Origin: an uncultured Naasia sp. | GTDB taxonomy: Bacteria > Actinomycetota > Actinomycetes > Actinomycetales > Microbacteriaceae | Direction of reading: 5' to 3' | Assembly (NCBI GenBank): GCA_913778905.1 | Contig: CAJYYA010000009.1 | Location: forward strand, 1-64,000 | Length of the DNA stretch: 64,000 nucleotides | Part shown: positions 25,887 through 33,943 of the stretch, piece by piece | Position numbering within the stretch: position 1 is the first letter of the stretch | How the letters are laid out: each line of letters opens with the position of its first letter | Notes under the pieces: model-generated | Databases searched by the model: none | The model's input: only the letters and a program-made list of their open reading frames with translations | What the model was told of the DNA's origin: nothing | Program-made: the position numbers and the translations under genes

Positions 25887-27055
25887 CGGGAACCTCCTCC
25901 GGGAAGGTCTCGTGGCACGAGGCGAGACTCCTCGTGGCCGAAACGGGGCGTGCTCGCGCCCTGCCGGTGACCACGGCCCCCATCGCCGAGTGCCTGGGCC
26001 GCGTGGTCACTCGCGACGTCACGGCTGCGGGCCCCATCCCCCATTTCGACTCGGCCGCGATGGACGGCTGGGCCGTCAACGGCCACGGGCCGTGGACCCT
26101 CGTCCCGAGCGTCGGCGACGGCTCCGCCTTGACCGACGCGCGGGCGACGGCCATCGTCACGGGCGCCCTCGTACCCGTCGGTGCGACGGCGGTGTTGAGG
26201 AGCGAGAGCTCGGTCCTCCGAGACGGCGTCCTGTCCTCCTGTCGACCGGATGAACCGCGGCCCGGTCAACACATCAGGCTCGCCGGACGCGAGGCGGAGG
26301 CGGGTGAGCTCCTGATCGCGTCGGGGACGGAACTCAACCCCGCCCACATCGCGCTCGTCGCATCGGCGGGCGTCGACGCGCTCAGCGTCCGTCCGTCACC
26401 CGCCGTCGACATCCTCCTCACCGGTGACGAGGTCTCCACCAGCGGAGTACCCGCCCCCGGCCGCGTACGCGACGGCTTCGGCGTTCAACTCCCCGGTCTG
26501 CTCGCCATGCTGGGCGGTGCGGCTGGTCCGGTGCGACGGGTGCCCGACGACCGCAAGGCCACGATCGCCGCTCTCTCCTCGACGGATGCCCCTCTCGTCG
26601 TCACGACCGGTGGCACGGGAGAGTCTTCGGCCGATCATGTCCGCGGCGCTCTGCGGGCTCTCGGCGCGGACTTCGTCGTCGACGGGGTCGCGATGCGCCC
26701 GGGCGGGCCCACCTGCCTCGCCGGGCTCCGGGACGGCCGACTGGTCCTCGCTCTGCCGGGCAACCCGCTCGCCGCCATGGTGGCCCTCATCACGCTCGGT
26801 GGGCCGCTTCTCGGGACCCTGCGCGGACGCCCGTTGGACGAGCTCGAGACCGTCCGATCGGTCGAACTGGCCGGGCGCCCCGGGACCACGCTGATCGTGC
26901 CGCACCGTTCCAGTGACGGCGTCGCGATACCGACGGGCTGGAGCGGATCCGCCATGATGCGCGGGTTGGCTGCGGCGCGAGGGCTCTTGGCCGTCCCCGG
27001 GGAGGGCCTTCACCCAGGAGGGTTCGCGCAGTCCGTCCCTCTCCCCTGGCGCTGA
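25883..27055 (+). CDS. moeA: Molybdopterin molybdenumtransferase MoeA
   Basis: A 390-residue MoeA from GTG 25883, overlapping the MobA stop as GTGA. Motifs: GPIPHFDSAAMDGWAVNG, a GDEVS segment in the MPT-binding domain, VTTGGTGESSADHVRGAL, and LVLALPGNPLAAMVAL. It inserts molybdate into adenylated molybdopterin. The cofactor made with MobA would serve the FdhF/YdeP-like enzyme next door. Confidence 0.94.
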   Translation: MTGTSSGKVSWHEARLLVAETGRARALPVTTAPIAECLGRVVTRDVTAAGPIPHFDSAAMDGWAVNGHGPWTLVPSVGDGSALTDARATAIVTGALVPVGATAVLRSESSVLRDGVLSSCRPDEPRPGQHIRLAGREAEAGELLIASGTELNPAHIALVASAGVDALSVRPSPAVDILLTGDEVSTSGVPAPGRVRDGFGVQLPGLLAMLGGAAGPVRRVPDDRKATIAALSSTDAPLVVTTGGTGESSADHVRGALRALGADFVVDGVAMRPGGPTCLAGLRDGRLVLALPGNPLAAMVALITLGGPLLGTLRGRPLDELETVRSVELAGRPGTTLIVPHRSSDGVAIPTGWSGSAMMRGLAAARGLLAVPGEGLHPGGFAQSVPLPWR

Positions 27056-27063
27056 CGTAGGGG

Positions 27064-27273
27064 TCAGGTCCAGGGGTCGATGCCGCGCTCTTCGAACGCG
27101 GCGAGGAGCACCAGGTAGAACAGCGAATTGTCGTCGAAGGGACCGTAGCCGGGCCCTCGTCCCTGCTCCCGCAGAGCCTTGTGCTCGGCGACGTTCTCGT
27201 CGAGCATCAGGCGCAGATCGCTCACGGGCACGTCACGGAGCTGATCCCGTGCCTCGGCCCATGATGCGTCCAT
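27064..27273 (-). CDS. Small hypothetical protein
   Basis: A 69-residue acidic helical protein (MDASWAEARDQLRDVP...FEERGIDPWT). Convergent with moeA, eight bases after its stop. The ATG at 27273 is preferred to a GTG at 27312 that adds a basic tail. No family is recognised. Its codon pattern (G/C at third positions) fits a real gene. Confidence 0.55.
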   Translation of the reverse strand: MDASWAEARDQLRDVPVSDLRLMLDENVAEHKALREQGRGPGYGPFDDNSLFYLVLLAAFEERGIDPWT

Positions 27274-27446
27274 TTCTTCAACATATCGGGCGACCCTGAC
27301 CCGCCGCCTCACAGCCGGGTCATCTCGACGGACACGCAGAGGGTTCTCAGAGACGGTCGGCGACGTCGGGCGAGGCGTCGAGGTCCACCGCCGGTATCGT
27401 GGGAGGCGCTGATATCAAGAGAGTCGGTTCACGGGACGGAGATCGG

Positions 27447-28016
27447 ATGGCCCCGCGCAGCGTTCGCGCCCTGCGCGCCGTCGTGTCGGCTCTCGTCTCG
27501 ACCCACGTCGCCGCCGGCTTCCACGTGGTCGGTGGCGGAGAGACGCCGGGTCTCGTCACCATGCTGCTCGTGGTCGCGGCCGCCACGCTCGTCTGCCTGG
27601 CCGTCGCGCGGGCACGACTCTCACTCCCCCGACTCGCCCTCTCCGTCGTCGCGAGCCAGGCGGCCTTCCATCTCCTCTTCCAGGTGACGGGCACCTCATC
27701 GACGCTCGCGGCGCACAGTCACGCCGCCGTCGACGCCATCGGGACTCCCGCTCCGACACACCACGCGGCCCCCATGGCGGTCTCGCACCTCCTCGCCGCA
27801 GCCGCCACGGTGCTGCTCCTGGCTTACGGCGAGCGGACGGTCCTCGCTGTCGCACGCGTCGTTGCCCGCCTCGTCTGGCGGCCGGACGCCCGCATCGCCG
27901 CGATCGTTCCCGCGTCCGACCCGCGTCTGCTCGTCCTCCCCACGTCCGCCGAGCGCCGACCGCGTCCGGTCGTCTCCACGCCTGGCCTGCGTCGGGGCCC
28001 ACCGCTCTTCGTGTGA
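27447..28016 (+). CDS. Putative membrane protein, His-rich loop, next to YcnI
   Basis: A 189-residue protein with about four hydrophobic helices. Between helices three and four lies a loop with HSHAA and THHAAPMAVSHLL, suggestive of metal binding. The C-terminus is basic and disordered. GGAG precedes the ATG. It is 107 bp upstream of a YcnI-like copper protein on the same strand, and similar pairings occur in actinobacterial copper clusters. No named family is assigned; a role in copper uptake or sensing is inference. Confidence 0.7.
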   Translation: MAPRSVRALRAVVSALVSTHVAAGFHVVGGGETPGLVTMLLVVAAATLVCLAVARARLSLPRLALSVVASQAAFHLLFQVTGTSSTLAAHSHAAVDAIGTPAPTHHAAPMAVSHLLAAAATVLLLAYGERTVLAVARVVARLVWRPDARIAAIVPASDPRLLVLPTSAERRPRPVVSTPGLRRGPPLFV

Positions 28017-28123
28017 TGCCACAGCCGACGCTCGCGCGTCGGATCCCGTGCGCCTGCTTCACAGGAACGGCGCGCATCTCATCCCGGCCCATCCGAGCCG
28101 CCCGCATCTCTCGAAGGACTTCC

Positions 28124-28849
28124 ATGAAGAACCGCAGCATCTTCCGCACCGTCATCGGCCTGAGCGCCGGTGCCGTTCTCGCCGTCGCCGTCCCCCTCGC
28201 GGCGAGCGCACACGTCACCGTCAACCCCTCGCAGGCCGAGCCGGGCGGTTACTCGCTCCTCACCTTCCGCGTGCCGAACGAGTCCCCCACCGCCGGGACC
28301 GTCTCGCTGTCGGTCGCGCTGCCGCAGGACACGCCGTTCGCGAGCGTCAGCTACGAGCCCGTCGCGGGCTGGACCGCGGAGGTCACCCAGAGCGACCTCG
28401 CCGAGCCGGTGAAGGTGGGCGACACCGAGGTGACCCGCGCCGCGACCGCGATCACGTGGACCGCCGACTCGGGCAACCAGATCGCGCCCGGACAGTTCCA
28501 GCTGTTCAACGTGAGCGTCGGCCCCGTCCCCGAAGTCGGATCTATCAAGCTCGTCGCGACCCAGACCTACTCGGACGGCGAGGTCGTGACCTGGGGCGAC
28601 GACCACGACGGCGACCACCCCGCTCCGGTCCTCTATGTGAACGACGCTCCCCAGTCGGGTCACCACGGCGGCTCGCACTCCGATGACGATGCCGCCGCCT
28701 CCGGAGCGACCGTCACCGGTACGCCCGCCGTCGCGACGGGTGAGGCCGACGGACTCGCCCGCGGCCTCTCCATCGGCGCCCTCGCCCTGGGCGCTCTGGG
28801 TGCCGTGCTCGGCGCCTACGCCGCGTTCGGTCGTCGCCGCAAGGCCTGA
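28124..28849 (+). CDS. YcnI family (DUF1775) copper-binding membrane protein
   Basis: A 241-residue exported protein. A signal peptide ends ...LAASA, leaving His30 as mature N-terminus (HVTVNPSQAEPGGYSLLTFRVPNES). In Bacillus YcnI the mature N-terminal His binds Cu(II), so the key residue is present here. A His/Asp-rich linker (GHHGGSHSDDD) precedes a C-terminal membrane helix and RRRKA tail. It is followed by a strong terminator. CopC/CopD-like partners are absent from the window. Confidence 0.88.
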   Translation: MKNRSIFRTVIGLSAGAVLAVAVPLAASAHVTVNPSQAEPGGYSLLTFRVPNESPTAGTVSLSVALPQDTPFASVSYEPVAGWTAEVTQSDLAEPVKVGDTEVTRAATAITWTADSGNQIAPGQFQLFNVSVGPVPEVGSIKLVATQTYSDGEVVTWGDDHDGDHPAPVLYVNDAPQSGHHGGSHSDDDAAASGATVTGTPAVATGEADGLARGLSIGALALGALGAVLGAYAAFGRRRKA

Positions 28850-28858
28850 CCCGCGAAA

Positions 28859-28904
28859 GACATGAGAAGAGGGGCGTCCGACCGGGCGCCCCTCTTCTCA
28901 TGTC
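28859..28904. terminator. Bidirectional terminator between ycnI-like and DUF2236 genes
   Basis: An 18-bp perfect inverted repeat (GACATGAGAAGAGGGGCG and its complement) with a 10-base loop, lying between the convergent genes ending at 28849 and 28932. Confidence 0.85.
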
Positions 28905-28931
28905 CTCGCGGTTCCTCCCCGAGCCGCGCGC

Positions 28932-29804
28932 TCATCCTCCGAGTTCCGCGTTGTCCAATCGTGCGAGGCGGACCTTCGCAGCTCGCTCGGCCGCCGGCTC
29001 GCGGCCCAGGATCGCCCCCGTCGCGGCCAGGAGCATCTTCGTGCCCCACACGACCGGACCGCGGGGTTTCGAGAATCCGAGCAGATGGCGGAAGTCCGGG
29101 TCGAGCGATGCGAGCGCACCCCGGAACAGAACGGGGTAACTCAGCCGGAGCGACGGTTCCAGCGGCGGCTTGCGCAAGAAGCGCACGACGTCGTCGACCC
29201 GCTCGTCGTGCCGCAGCACGCCCGCGTCGAGGTAGGACCGCAGCTGCGCCTGCAGGTCCGCATAGGTCCTCGGCGGGTCCTCGACCCCCATCAGCTCGCC
29301 CGCGAGGGCCCACTCCGCCACATAGGCGTCGGGGCCGCCCGGGATGGGGCGCTTGCCCCACTCGAGGTGCGCGCCGATGAACGCATCGGTGAAAGCGAGA
29401 TGGACCCAGCGCAGCAGATCCGGGTCGGATGCCGAATACGGGACCGGAGTTCCGTCCGGGCCCGGATAGGTGCCCACCACCCGCTCGTGGATCTTCTGCA
29501 CCCATCGGGTGCCGCCGACGGCCGTGGCGCGAGAACCGTAGGTGACCGTGAAGATCCAGCGGATCGTGCCGGACAGGCGACCGAAGGGATCCTCGCGATA
29601 GCGCGAGTGGTCGTGCACGCCGGCCAGGGCGCCGGGATGCAGAGCCTGTGTCAGAAGAGCCCGGATGCCCGCCACGATGGTCGGCATGTCGCCGTGGACC
29701 GCCCAGGCTGCGGACCCCGGACCGAAGAAGCCGCGGTCGTCTCCCTGCTCGAGGTCGACAATCCACTGCGGGGTGCCGCTCGACTGACCGGTGAAGGTCC
29801 GCAT
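28932..29804 (-). CDS. DUF2236 (MpaB/rubber oxygenase-like) family protein
   Basis: A 290-residue protein when started at ATG 29804. Family blocks: GPGSAAWAVHGDMPTIVAGIRALLTQALHPGALAGVHDHSRYREDPFGR, TIRWIFTVTYG, RWVHLAFTDAFIGAHLEWG. The conserved His residues are those proposed to bind heme in MpaB/Lcp-type oxygenases. Homology continues upstream (VGRTLAPIRASL) but no start codon is available there without entering the Gly-rich gene, so the start is uncertain. Substrate unknown. Confidence 0.8.
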   Translation of the reverse strand: MRTFTGQSSGTPQWIVDLEQGDDRGFFGPGSAAWAVHGDMPTIVAGIRALLTQALHPGALAGVHDHSRYREDPFGRLSGTIRWIFTVTYGSRATAVGGTRWVQKIHERVVGTYPGPDGTPVPYSASDPDLLRWVHLAFTDAFIGAHLEWGKRPIPGGPDAYVAEWALAGELMGVEDPPRTYADLQAQLRSYLDAGVLRHDERVDDVVRFLRKPPLEPSLRLSYPVLFRGALASLDPDFRHLLGFSKPRGPVVWGTKMLLAATGAILGREPAAERAAKVRLARLDNAELGG

Positions 29805-29919
29805 GAGACTGGCACGGATCGGCGCGAGCGTCCGCCCGACCCGTCCGACGGGTTGCTCGCCGCCTGACGGCCCGGTGGACGTGACGTGGCCCCGGCCGCC
29901 GGGTGCTCCGCCGCGGAGC

Positions 29920-30588
29920 TCAGACGTCGAACCCGCCACCGAAATCGCCACCACCGAAGTCGCCGAAACCGCCGCCTCCGAAGTCGCCGCCGCCACCGAA
30001 GTCGCCCCCGCCGTCATCCCAGCCGGAGTCGGCACCGGCGTCCGCGCCCGTATCCGCGCTCGCGTCACCCTGGTCTGCGCCGTCGGCGCCCGCCTGGTCA
30101 CCGAAATCGGGTCCCGGCATGAAGGCGTTCACCAGCGCCGAACCGACGACCATGCCCGCCACGGTACCGAGGAGGCTGCCTCCGAGCATCGCGCCGAAAC
30201 CGGGCCCGCCTCCCTGGCCGCGTCCGCTGAACGCACGCTCCATGGTGCCGGGGTTCTGCATCTCGGCACGGGTCGCCGAGCGAGCCAGCGAACCCGCGTC
30301 GTCGTTCACGGGCCGCTCACCGTTCTTCGCCAGGTCGTCGAACACCTGGCGGCGCTGCTCCGGGGTCAGCTTGGCGAACGCTTCGGCGTGCACCTCTTCG
30401 ATCTTCTCCGGGGGCGCGGTCCGCAAGAGGTAGCGGTACCGCTCGAGAGCGATCTCATCCTCGCTCCGCTGTTGCGGCTGCCCCTGCGCAGGAGCGTTCG
30501 CGGGCTGAGATCGATACGCAGAAGGTGCGGCGGCGGTATTTTGAGGAGGCTGTTCTTCCCGGCCCAGCAGTCGGTCGAGGAATCCCAT
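29920..30588 (-). CDS. Glycine-zipper protein with Asp/Gly-rich tail
   Basis: A 222-residue protein. The start is MGFLDRLLGREEQ, followed by a Pro/Gln linker, a helical region (DEIALERYRYLLRTAPPEKIEEVHAEAFAKLTPEQRRQVFDDLAKNGE), a hydrophobic glycine-zipper segment (GGSLLGTVAGMVVGSALVNAF) and a tail rich in Ala-Asp and then in GGGDFGG repeats ending FDV. Such proteins are often mislabelled 'cation-transporting ATPase'; there is no ATPase motif. Probably peripheral or membrane-inserted and of unknown function. Confidence 0.75.
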   Translation of the reverse strand: MGFLDRLLGREEQPPQNTAAAPSAYRSQPANAPAQGQPQQRSEDEIALERYRYLLRTAPPEKIEEVHAEAFAKLTPEQRRQVFDDLAKNGERPVNDDAGSLARSATRAEMQNPGTMERAFSGRGQGGGPGFGAMLGGSLLGTVAGMVVGSALVNAFMPGPDFGDQAGADGADQGDASADTGADAGADSGWDDGGGDFGGGGDFGGGGFGDFGGGDFGGGFDV

Positions 30589-30701
30589 CGGATGTGTCCC
30601 TTCGATGAATGTCCCTCTCCACGCTAGGCAGGGGCACTGGACCGATTCTGGACGCGATCTATGAGATGACCGTGGACGAACGCGGGCCTTCTGCGATCGA
30701 G

Positions 30702-31397
30702 TCAGACGAGGGACTTCCCGCGGCGAGCGCGGCGAATGCGACGCACGACGAGAGCGACGACAAGCGCTACCACGACCGCGATGACGGCGACATCGAGCAC
30801 CCATGAGTACTGGTCGATGAGCTCGTACTGCGTGCCGAGCAGCGATCCGAGGCCGATGAGCAAAAGGTTCCACGCGAGAGAGCCGCCGATGGTGAAGAGG
30901 CTGAACGTGCCGAGGTGCATGCGCGAGGCCCCCGCGGGCAGGGAGATCAGGCTTCGGACGCCGGGCAGCAGGCGTCCGAAGAAGACGGCGGACTTGCCAT
31001 GGCGCCGGAACCACCCGGATGCCTTCTCGAAGTCCTCCCGATCCACGAGGGGGAGCTTGGAGAGGATGCGGATGGTGCGCTCCTCGCCGATCCTCGCTCC
31101 CAACCAGTAGAGGACGAGGGCACCGAGGTACGCCCCCAGCGTCGATGTGATCACGACGAGCACGAAGTTCATGTCGCCCTGCTGGGCGAGGAAGCCCGCG
31201 AGCGGCAGGACGACTTCGCTCGGGATCGGCGGGAAGACCGTCTCGATGAGTGTCAGCAGGCCGACTCCCCATTCACCGAGGGCTCCGATGACGCGGGACG
31301 CCACCCCCACGAGGCCGCCGAGCTCTTCATCCGAGCCGGCGGCGACGAGCGGCGAGCGGGACAGGGACATGAGGGCCGTGGCGGCAGAGGTCGTCAC
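30702..31397 (-). CDS. DedA family membrane protein
   Basis: A 231-residue polytopic protein with LIETVFPPIPSEVVLPLAGFLA, then GALVLYWLGARIGEE and GWFRRHGKSAVFFGRLLPGVRSLISLPAGASRM, the DedA (SNARE-assoc/VTT) signatures including the charged re-entrant helices. Family members flip undecaprenyl phosphate or other lipids and affect proton-motive force. The C-terminus is Arg-rich. Adjacent genes give no specific clue. Confidence 0.9.
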   Translation of the reverse strand: MTTSAATALMSLSRSPLVAAGSDEELGGLVGVASRVIGALGEWGVGLLTLIETVFPPIPSEVVLPLAGFLAQQGDMNFVLVVITSTLGAYLGALVLYWLGARIGEERTIRILSKLPLVDREDFEKASGWFRRHGKSAVFFGRLLPGVRSLISLPAGASRMHLGTFSLFTIGGSLAWNLLLIGLGSLLGTQYELIDQYSWVLDVAVIAVVVALVVALVVRRIRRARRGKSLV

Positions 31398-31520
31398 CCT
31401 GACAGGTTAGACATGAGGCCCTGGGAGTCCCCCGCAATGCGCCTTCGAGACCGTCACCGGTTTCTAGCGTCGAAGGCGCGCCGGCGTGGTCCGCCGCGCC
31501 CCGATGCGAGGAGAGAAGAC

Positions 31521-32501
31521 ATGACCCGATTCGGCTACACCCTCATGACCGAGCAGAGCGGTCCCCGCGAACTGGTGTCCTACGCGGTCGACGCGGAGCG
31601 GGTCGGCTTCGAATTCGCCGTCTCGAGCGACCACTTCTCGCCGTGGTTGGTCTCTCAAGGCCACGCCCCGAACGCGTGGACGATGTTGGGAGCTGTCGCG
31701 CATGCCACCTCCACGATGGACCTGGCGACCTACGTGACCTGCCCCATTCAGCGCTACCACCCCGCCGTCGTCGCGCAGCAGGCGGCGACGCTGCAGATCC
31801 TCTCCGAGGGGCGGTTCATGCTCGGGCTCGGCTCCGGCGAGAATCTGAACGAGCACGTCACCGGTGAGGGATGGCCCCCCGTCGACCAGCGGCAGGACAT
31901 GCTGGTCGAGGCGACCACCATCATCCGCGAGCTCATGTCGGGCGAGCTGGTGACCTGGGAAGGCGACTACTTCCGCGTCGACTCCGCACGTCTGTGGGAC
32001 GTCCCGGACGGTGGCGTCCCGCTGGGCCTCGCGGTGTCGGGGCCGAAGTCGATCGCGCGCTTCGCTCCTCTCGCGGACCACCTCGTGACCACGGAGCCGG
32101 ACGACGAACTCGTCAAGGGGTGGGATGAGGCGAAGGGCTCGACGGACTCGCGCAAGATCGGGCAGATCCCCATCAGCTGGGGACCCGGCCGCGAGGAGGC
32201 CATCGAGCGGGCGCACGACCAGTTCCGCTGGTTCGCCGGCGGCTGGGCGGTGAACGCGGACCTCCCGACTCCTGCCGGCTTCGCGGGGGCGACCAAGTTC
32301 GTCCGGCCCGAGGACGTCGCCGAGCAGATCCCCTGCGGACCCGACCTCGACGAGATCGTCGAGGCCGTCAAGCCGTTCTGGGAGGCCGGCTTCACCGACA
32401 TCGCGCTGGTCCAGGTCGGCGATGCGCTCCAGCAGCGCTTCCTCGACGAGGCCGCCGCCCCGCTCCTGGAGAAGCTCCGCTCCGCCGCCCCCACCTCCTA
32501 G
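31521..32501 (+). CDS. F420-dependent LLM-class oxidoreductase (TIGR03557-like)
   Basis: A 326-residue luciferase-like TIM barrel: TRFGYTLMTEQSGPRELVSYAVDAERVGFEFAVSSDHFSPW, RYHPAVVAQQAATLQILSEGRFMLGLGSGENLNEH, and VAVSGPKSIARFAPLADHLVTTEP. This is the pattern of F420-dependent glucose-6-phosphate-dehydrogenase-like proteins. GAGGAGAG precedes the ATG at 31521. It probably uses reduced or oxidised F420; the substrate is not clear from sequence. Confidence 0.85.
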   Translation: MTRFGYTLMTEQSGPRELVSYAVDAERVGFEFAVSSDHFSPWLVSQGHAPNAWTMLGAVAHATSTMDLATYVTCPIQRYHPAVVAQQAATLQILSEGRFMLGLGSGENLNEHVTGEGWPPVDQRQDMLVEATTIIRELMSGELVTWEGDYFRVDSARLWDVPDGGVPLGLAVSGPKSIARFAPLADHLVTTEPDDELVKGWDEAKGSTDSRKIGQIPISWGPGREEAIERAHDQFRWFAGGWAVNADLPTPAGFAGATKFVRPEDVAEQIPCGPDLDEIVEAVKPFWEAGFTDIALVQVGDALQQRFLDEAAAPLLEKLRSAAPTS

Positions 32502-32521
32502 ATCGGATATTCCGGCACCGT

Positions 32522-32560
32522 CCGCACGTTCCGGCGAGCACTTTCCGCCGGAACGTGCGG
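32522..32560. repeat. 15-bp perfect inverted repeat CCGCACGTTCCGGCG
   Basis: Arms at 32522-32536 and 32546-32560 around a 9-base loop, 20 bases after the LLM gene. It is followed at 32578 by a second strong hairpin. It lacks a T run. Confidence 0.75.
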
Positions 32561-32577
32561 TCTACGGAATCGCATAC

Positions 32578-32618
32578 ATGACGAAGGGCGCCCCCTTACG
32601 GGAGGCGCCCTTCGTCAT
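32578..32618. terminator. Bidirectional terminator between LLM and DUF3072 genes
   Basis: ATGACGAAGGGCGCC (32578-32592) pairs perfectly with GGCGCCCTTCGTCAT (32604-32618), and the loop CCC..GGG extends it. It sits between convergent genes. Confidence 0.8.
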
Positions 32619-32631
32619 GTGCAGGTCGGTG

Positions 32632-32913
32632 CTACTGGCCTCGCCCCGTCTTGGCCTGCAGGCGCTCGATGTGCTCGGATGCCTCGGCCTTGGTGATGTC
32701 GGCCGGGATCTCCTCGCCGGCCTCGCGAGCCAGGGTGTCGAGGTAGCTGCGCTGCGCTCCCGTCATGGGCTCGTCGCCCGTGACCCAGTCCGAGGGATCC
32801 TTGCTCGCGGTCGAGGAATCGTCGCCGCGCGCACCGAGGACGCCTTCGGAGGGGTCGGTCTTGGCGCTGCTGTCGTGCTGGATGGTCTCGTCGTGGTTCG
32901 TGCTGTCGCTCAT
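32632..32913 (-). CDS. DUF3072 domain protein
   Basis: A 93-residue hydrophilic protein with a disordered Asp/Ser/Thr-rich N-terminus and a C-terminal DUF3072 domain: SDWVTGDEPMTGAQRSYLDTLAREAGEEIPADITKAEASEHIERLQ. The domain is helical and of unknown function, and small proteins of this type are common in actinobacteria. Confidence 0.85.
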   Translation of the reverse strand: MSDSTNHDETIQHDSSAKTDPSEGVLGARGDDSSTASKDPSDWVTGDEPMTGAQRSYLDTLAREAGEEIPADITKAEASEHIERLQAKTGRGQ

Positions 32914-33026
32914 GATGCGGACGCTACCGCGCACCTCCGACGCTTCTCTGCACGGGTGCTCACGATCAGCCGGGCGTCGGCTGTCGCTTCGCCGCCAGCT
33001 CGGCGGGCCTGGACCAGAATCGTCGG

Positions 33027-33554
33027 GTGCCGATCCGTCTCCTGCTGCTCGCCGACACGCATCTGCCGAGGCGCGCGAAGCGGCTCCCGGATCGCGTGTG
33101 GACCGAGATCGACCGGGCGGATGTCGTCGTCCACGCCGGCGACTGGGTGGACGAGTCGACGCTCGACGCCCTCGAGGCCCGGTCGCGACGGCTCCTCGCC
33201 TGCTGGGGCAACAACGACGGCGACGGATTGCGTGCCCGCCTCCCGGAGATCGCCCGTGCCGAGATCGACGGGGTCCGCCTCGGCGTCGTCCACGAGACGG
33301 GCCCCGCGATGGGGCGTGAGAAGCGGGCGGATGCCGCCTATCCGGATCTGGACCTCCTGGTCTTCGGCCACTCCCACATCCCCTGGGACACGACCACGCC
33401 AGGCGGCCTCCGACTCCTAAATCCCGGTTCACCGACCGACCGCCGTCGCCAACCCGACCGCACCTGCATGACCCTCGAGATCGACGCGGGAATCATCCGC
33501 TCGGTGGACCTCATCCGCCTCCCGGACCCTCGGGTGTCGGAGAAGGACGGGTAG
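33027..33554 (+). CDS. YfcE/MJ0936-type metallophosphoesterase
   Basis: A 175-residue phosphodiesterase from GTG 33027. Metal-binding motifs are in order: LADTHLP (D-x-H), HAGDWVD (GD), GNNDGD, VVHETG and FGHSHIP. Length fits the single-domain YfcE family, which hydrolyses phosphodiesters such as cyclic nucleotides in vitro; the physiological substrate is unknown. Confidence 0.9.
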   Translation: MPIRLLLLADTHLPRRAKRLPDRVWTEIDRADVVVHAGDWVDESTLDALEARSRRLLACWGNNDGDGLRARLPEIARAEIDGVRLGVVHETGPAMGREKRADAAYPDLDLLVFGHSHIPWDTTTPGGLRLLNPGSPTDRRRQPDRTCMTLEIDAGIIRSVDLIRLPDPRVSEKDG

Positions 33555-33565
33555 ACTTCCATGCC

Positions 33566-33835
33566 GTGGACTGGATCATCCTGGGAGCTGCCGCCCTCGC
33601 GGCGATGGTCGCGATGGTCATTGTGACCCGCAAGCCGCAACGCCCCGTCCGTGGATCCGGGTCGATCGGCAGCGGTATGTTCGGCGCCGTCGACGAGGTC
33701 TTCTCCCCCGCGCGTCACGAGGCGCGCCTGGAGCAGGAGCGTCAGACCTCGCTGTCCATCCCGGTCCCGTCGGCGGATGACGACGATCGCGGCGTGTACC
33801 GCGGGAGCATCCGTATCCGCGTCGACGCGCACTGA
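33566..33835 (+). CDS. Small single-pass membrane protein
   Basis: An 89-residue protein from GTG 33566: one N-terminal helix (WIILGAAALAAMVAMVIV) then a basic and an acidic soluble tail. A TAGACT box at 33552-33557 suggests its own near-leaderless promoter, overlapping the stop of the phosphoesterase. Function unknown. Confidence 0.65.
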   Translation: MDWIILGAAALAAMVAMVIVTRKPQRPVRGSGSIGSGMFGAVDEVFSPARHEARLEQERQTSLSIPVPSADDDDRGVYRGSIRIRVDAH

Positions 33836-33943
33836 CCGCGTCCCGCACCGTCAGCGACTCGAATCGCCCACCCGTTGTACGGGTGTTCCGGCTCAGTTGG
33901 TACGCCGCAACGTTCTCTCTAGGCCGGAGTATCCTGGCGAGGG

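Noticed and set aside
28013-28123. N-terminal extension of the YcnI-like protein
   Set aside because: The ATG at 28124 begins a normal signal peptide; the extension is Arg/Pro-rich and would destroy it.
33869-33885. CACCCGT-TGT-ACGGGTG hairpin after the small membrane protein gene
   Set aside because: Seven-base stem with three-base loop and no T run; could be a weak terminator but support is too thin.
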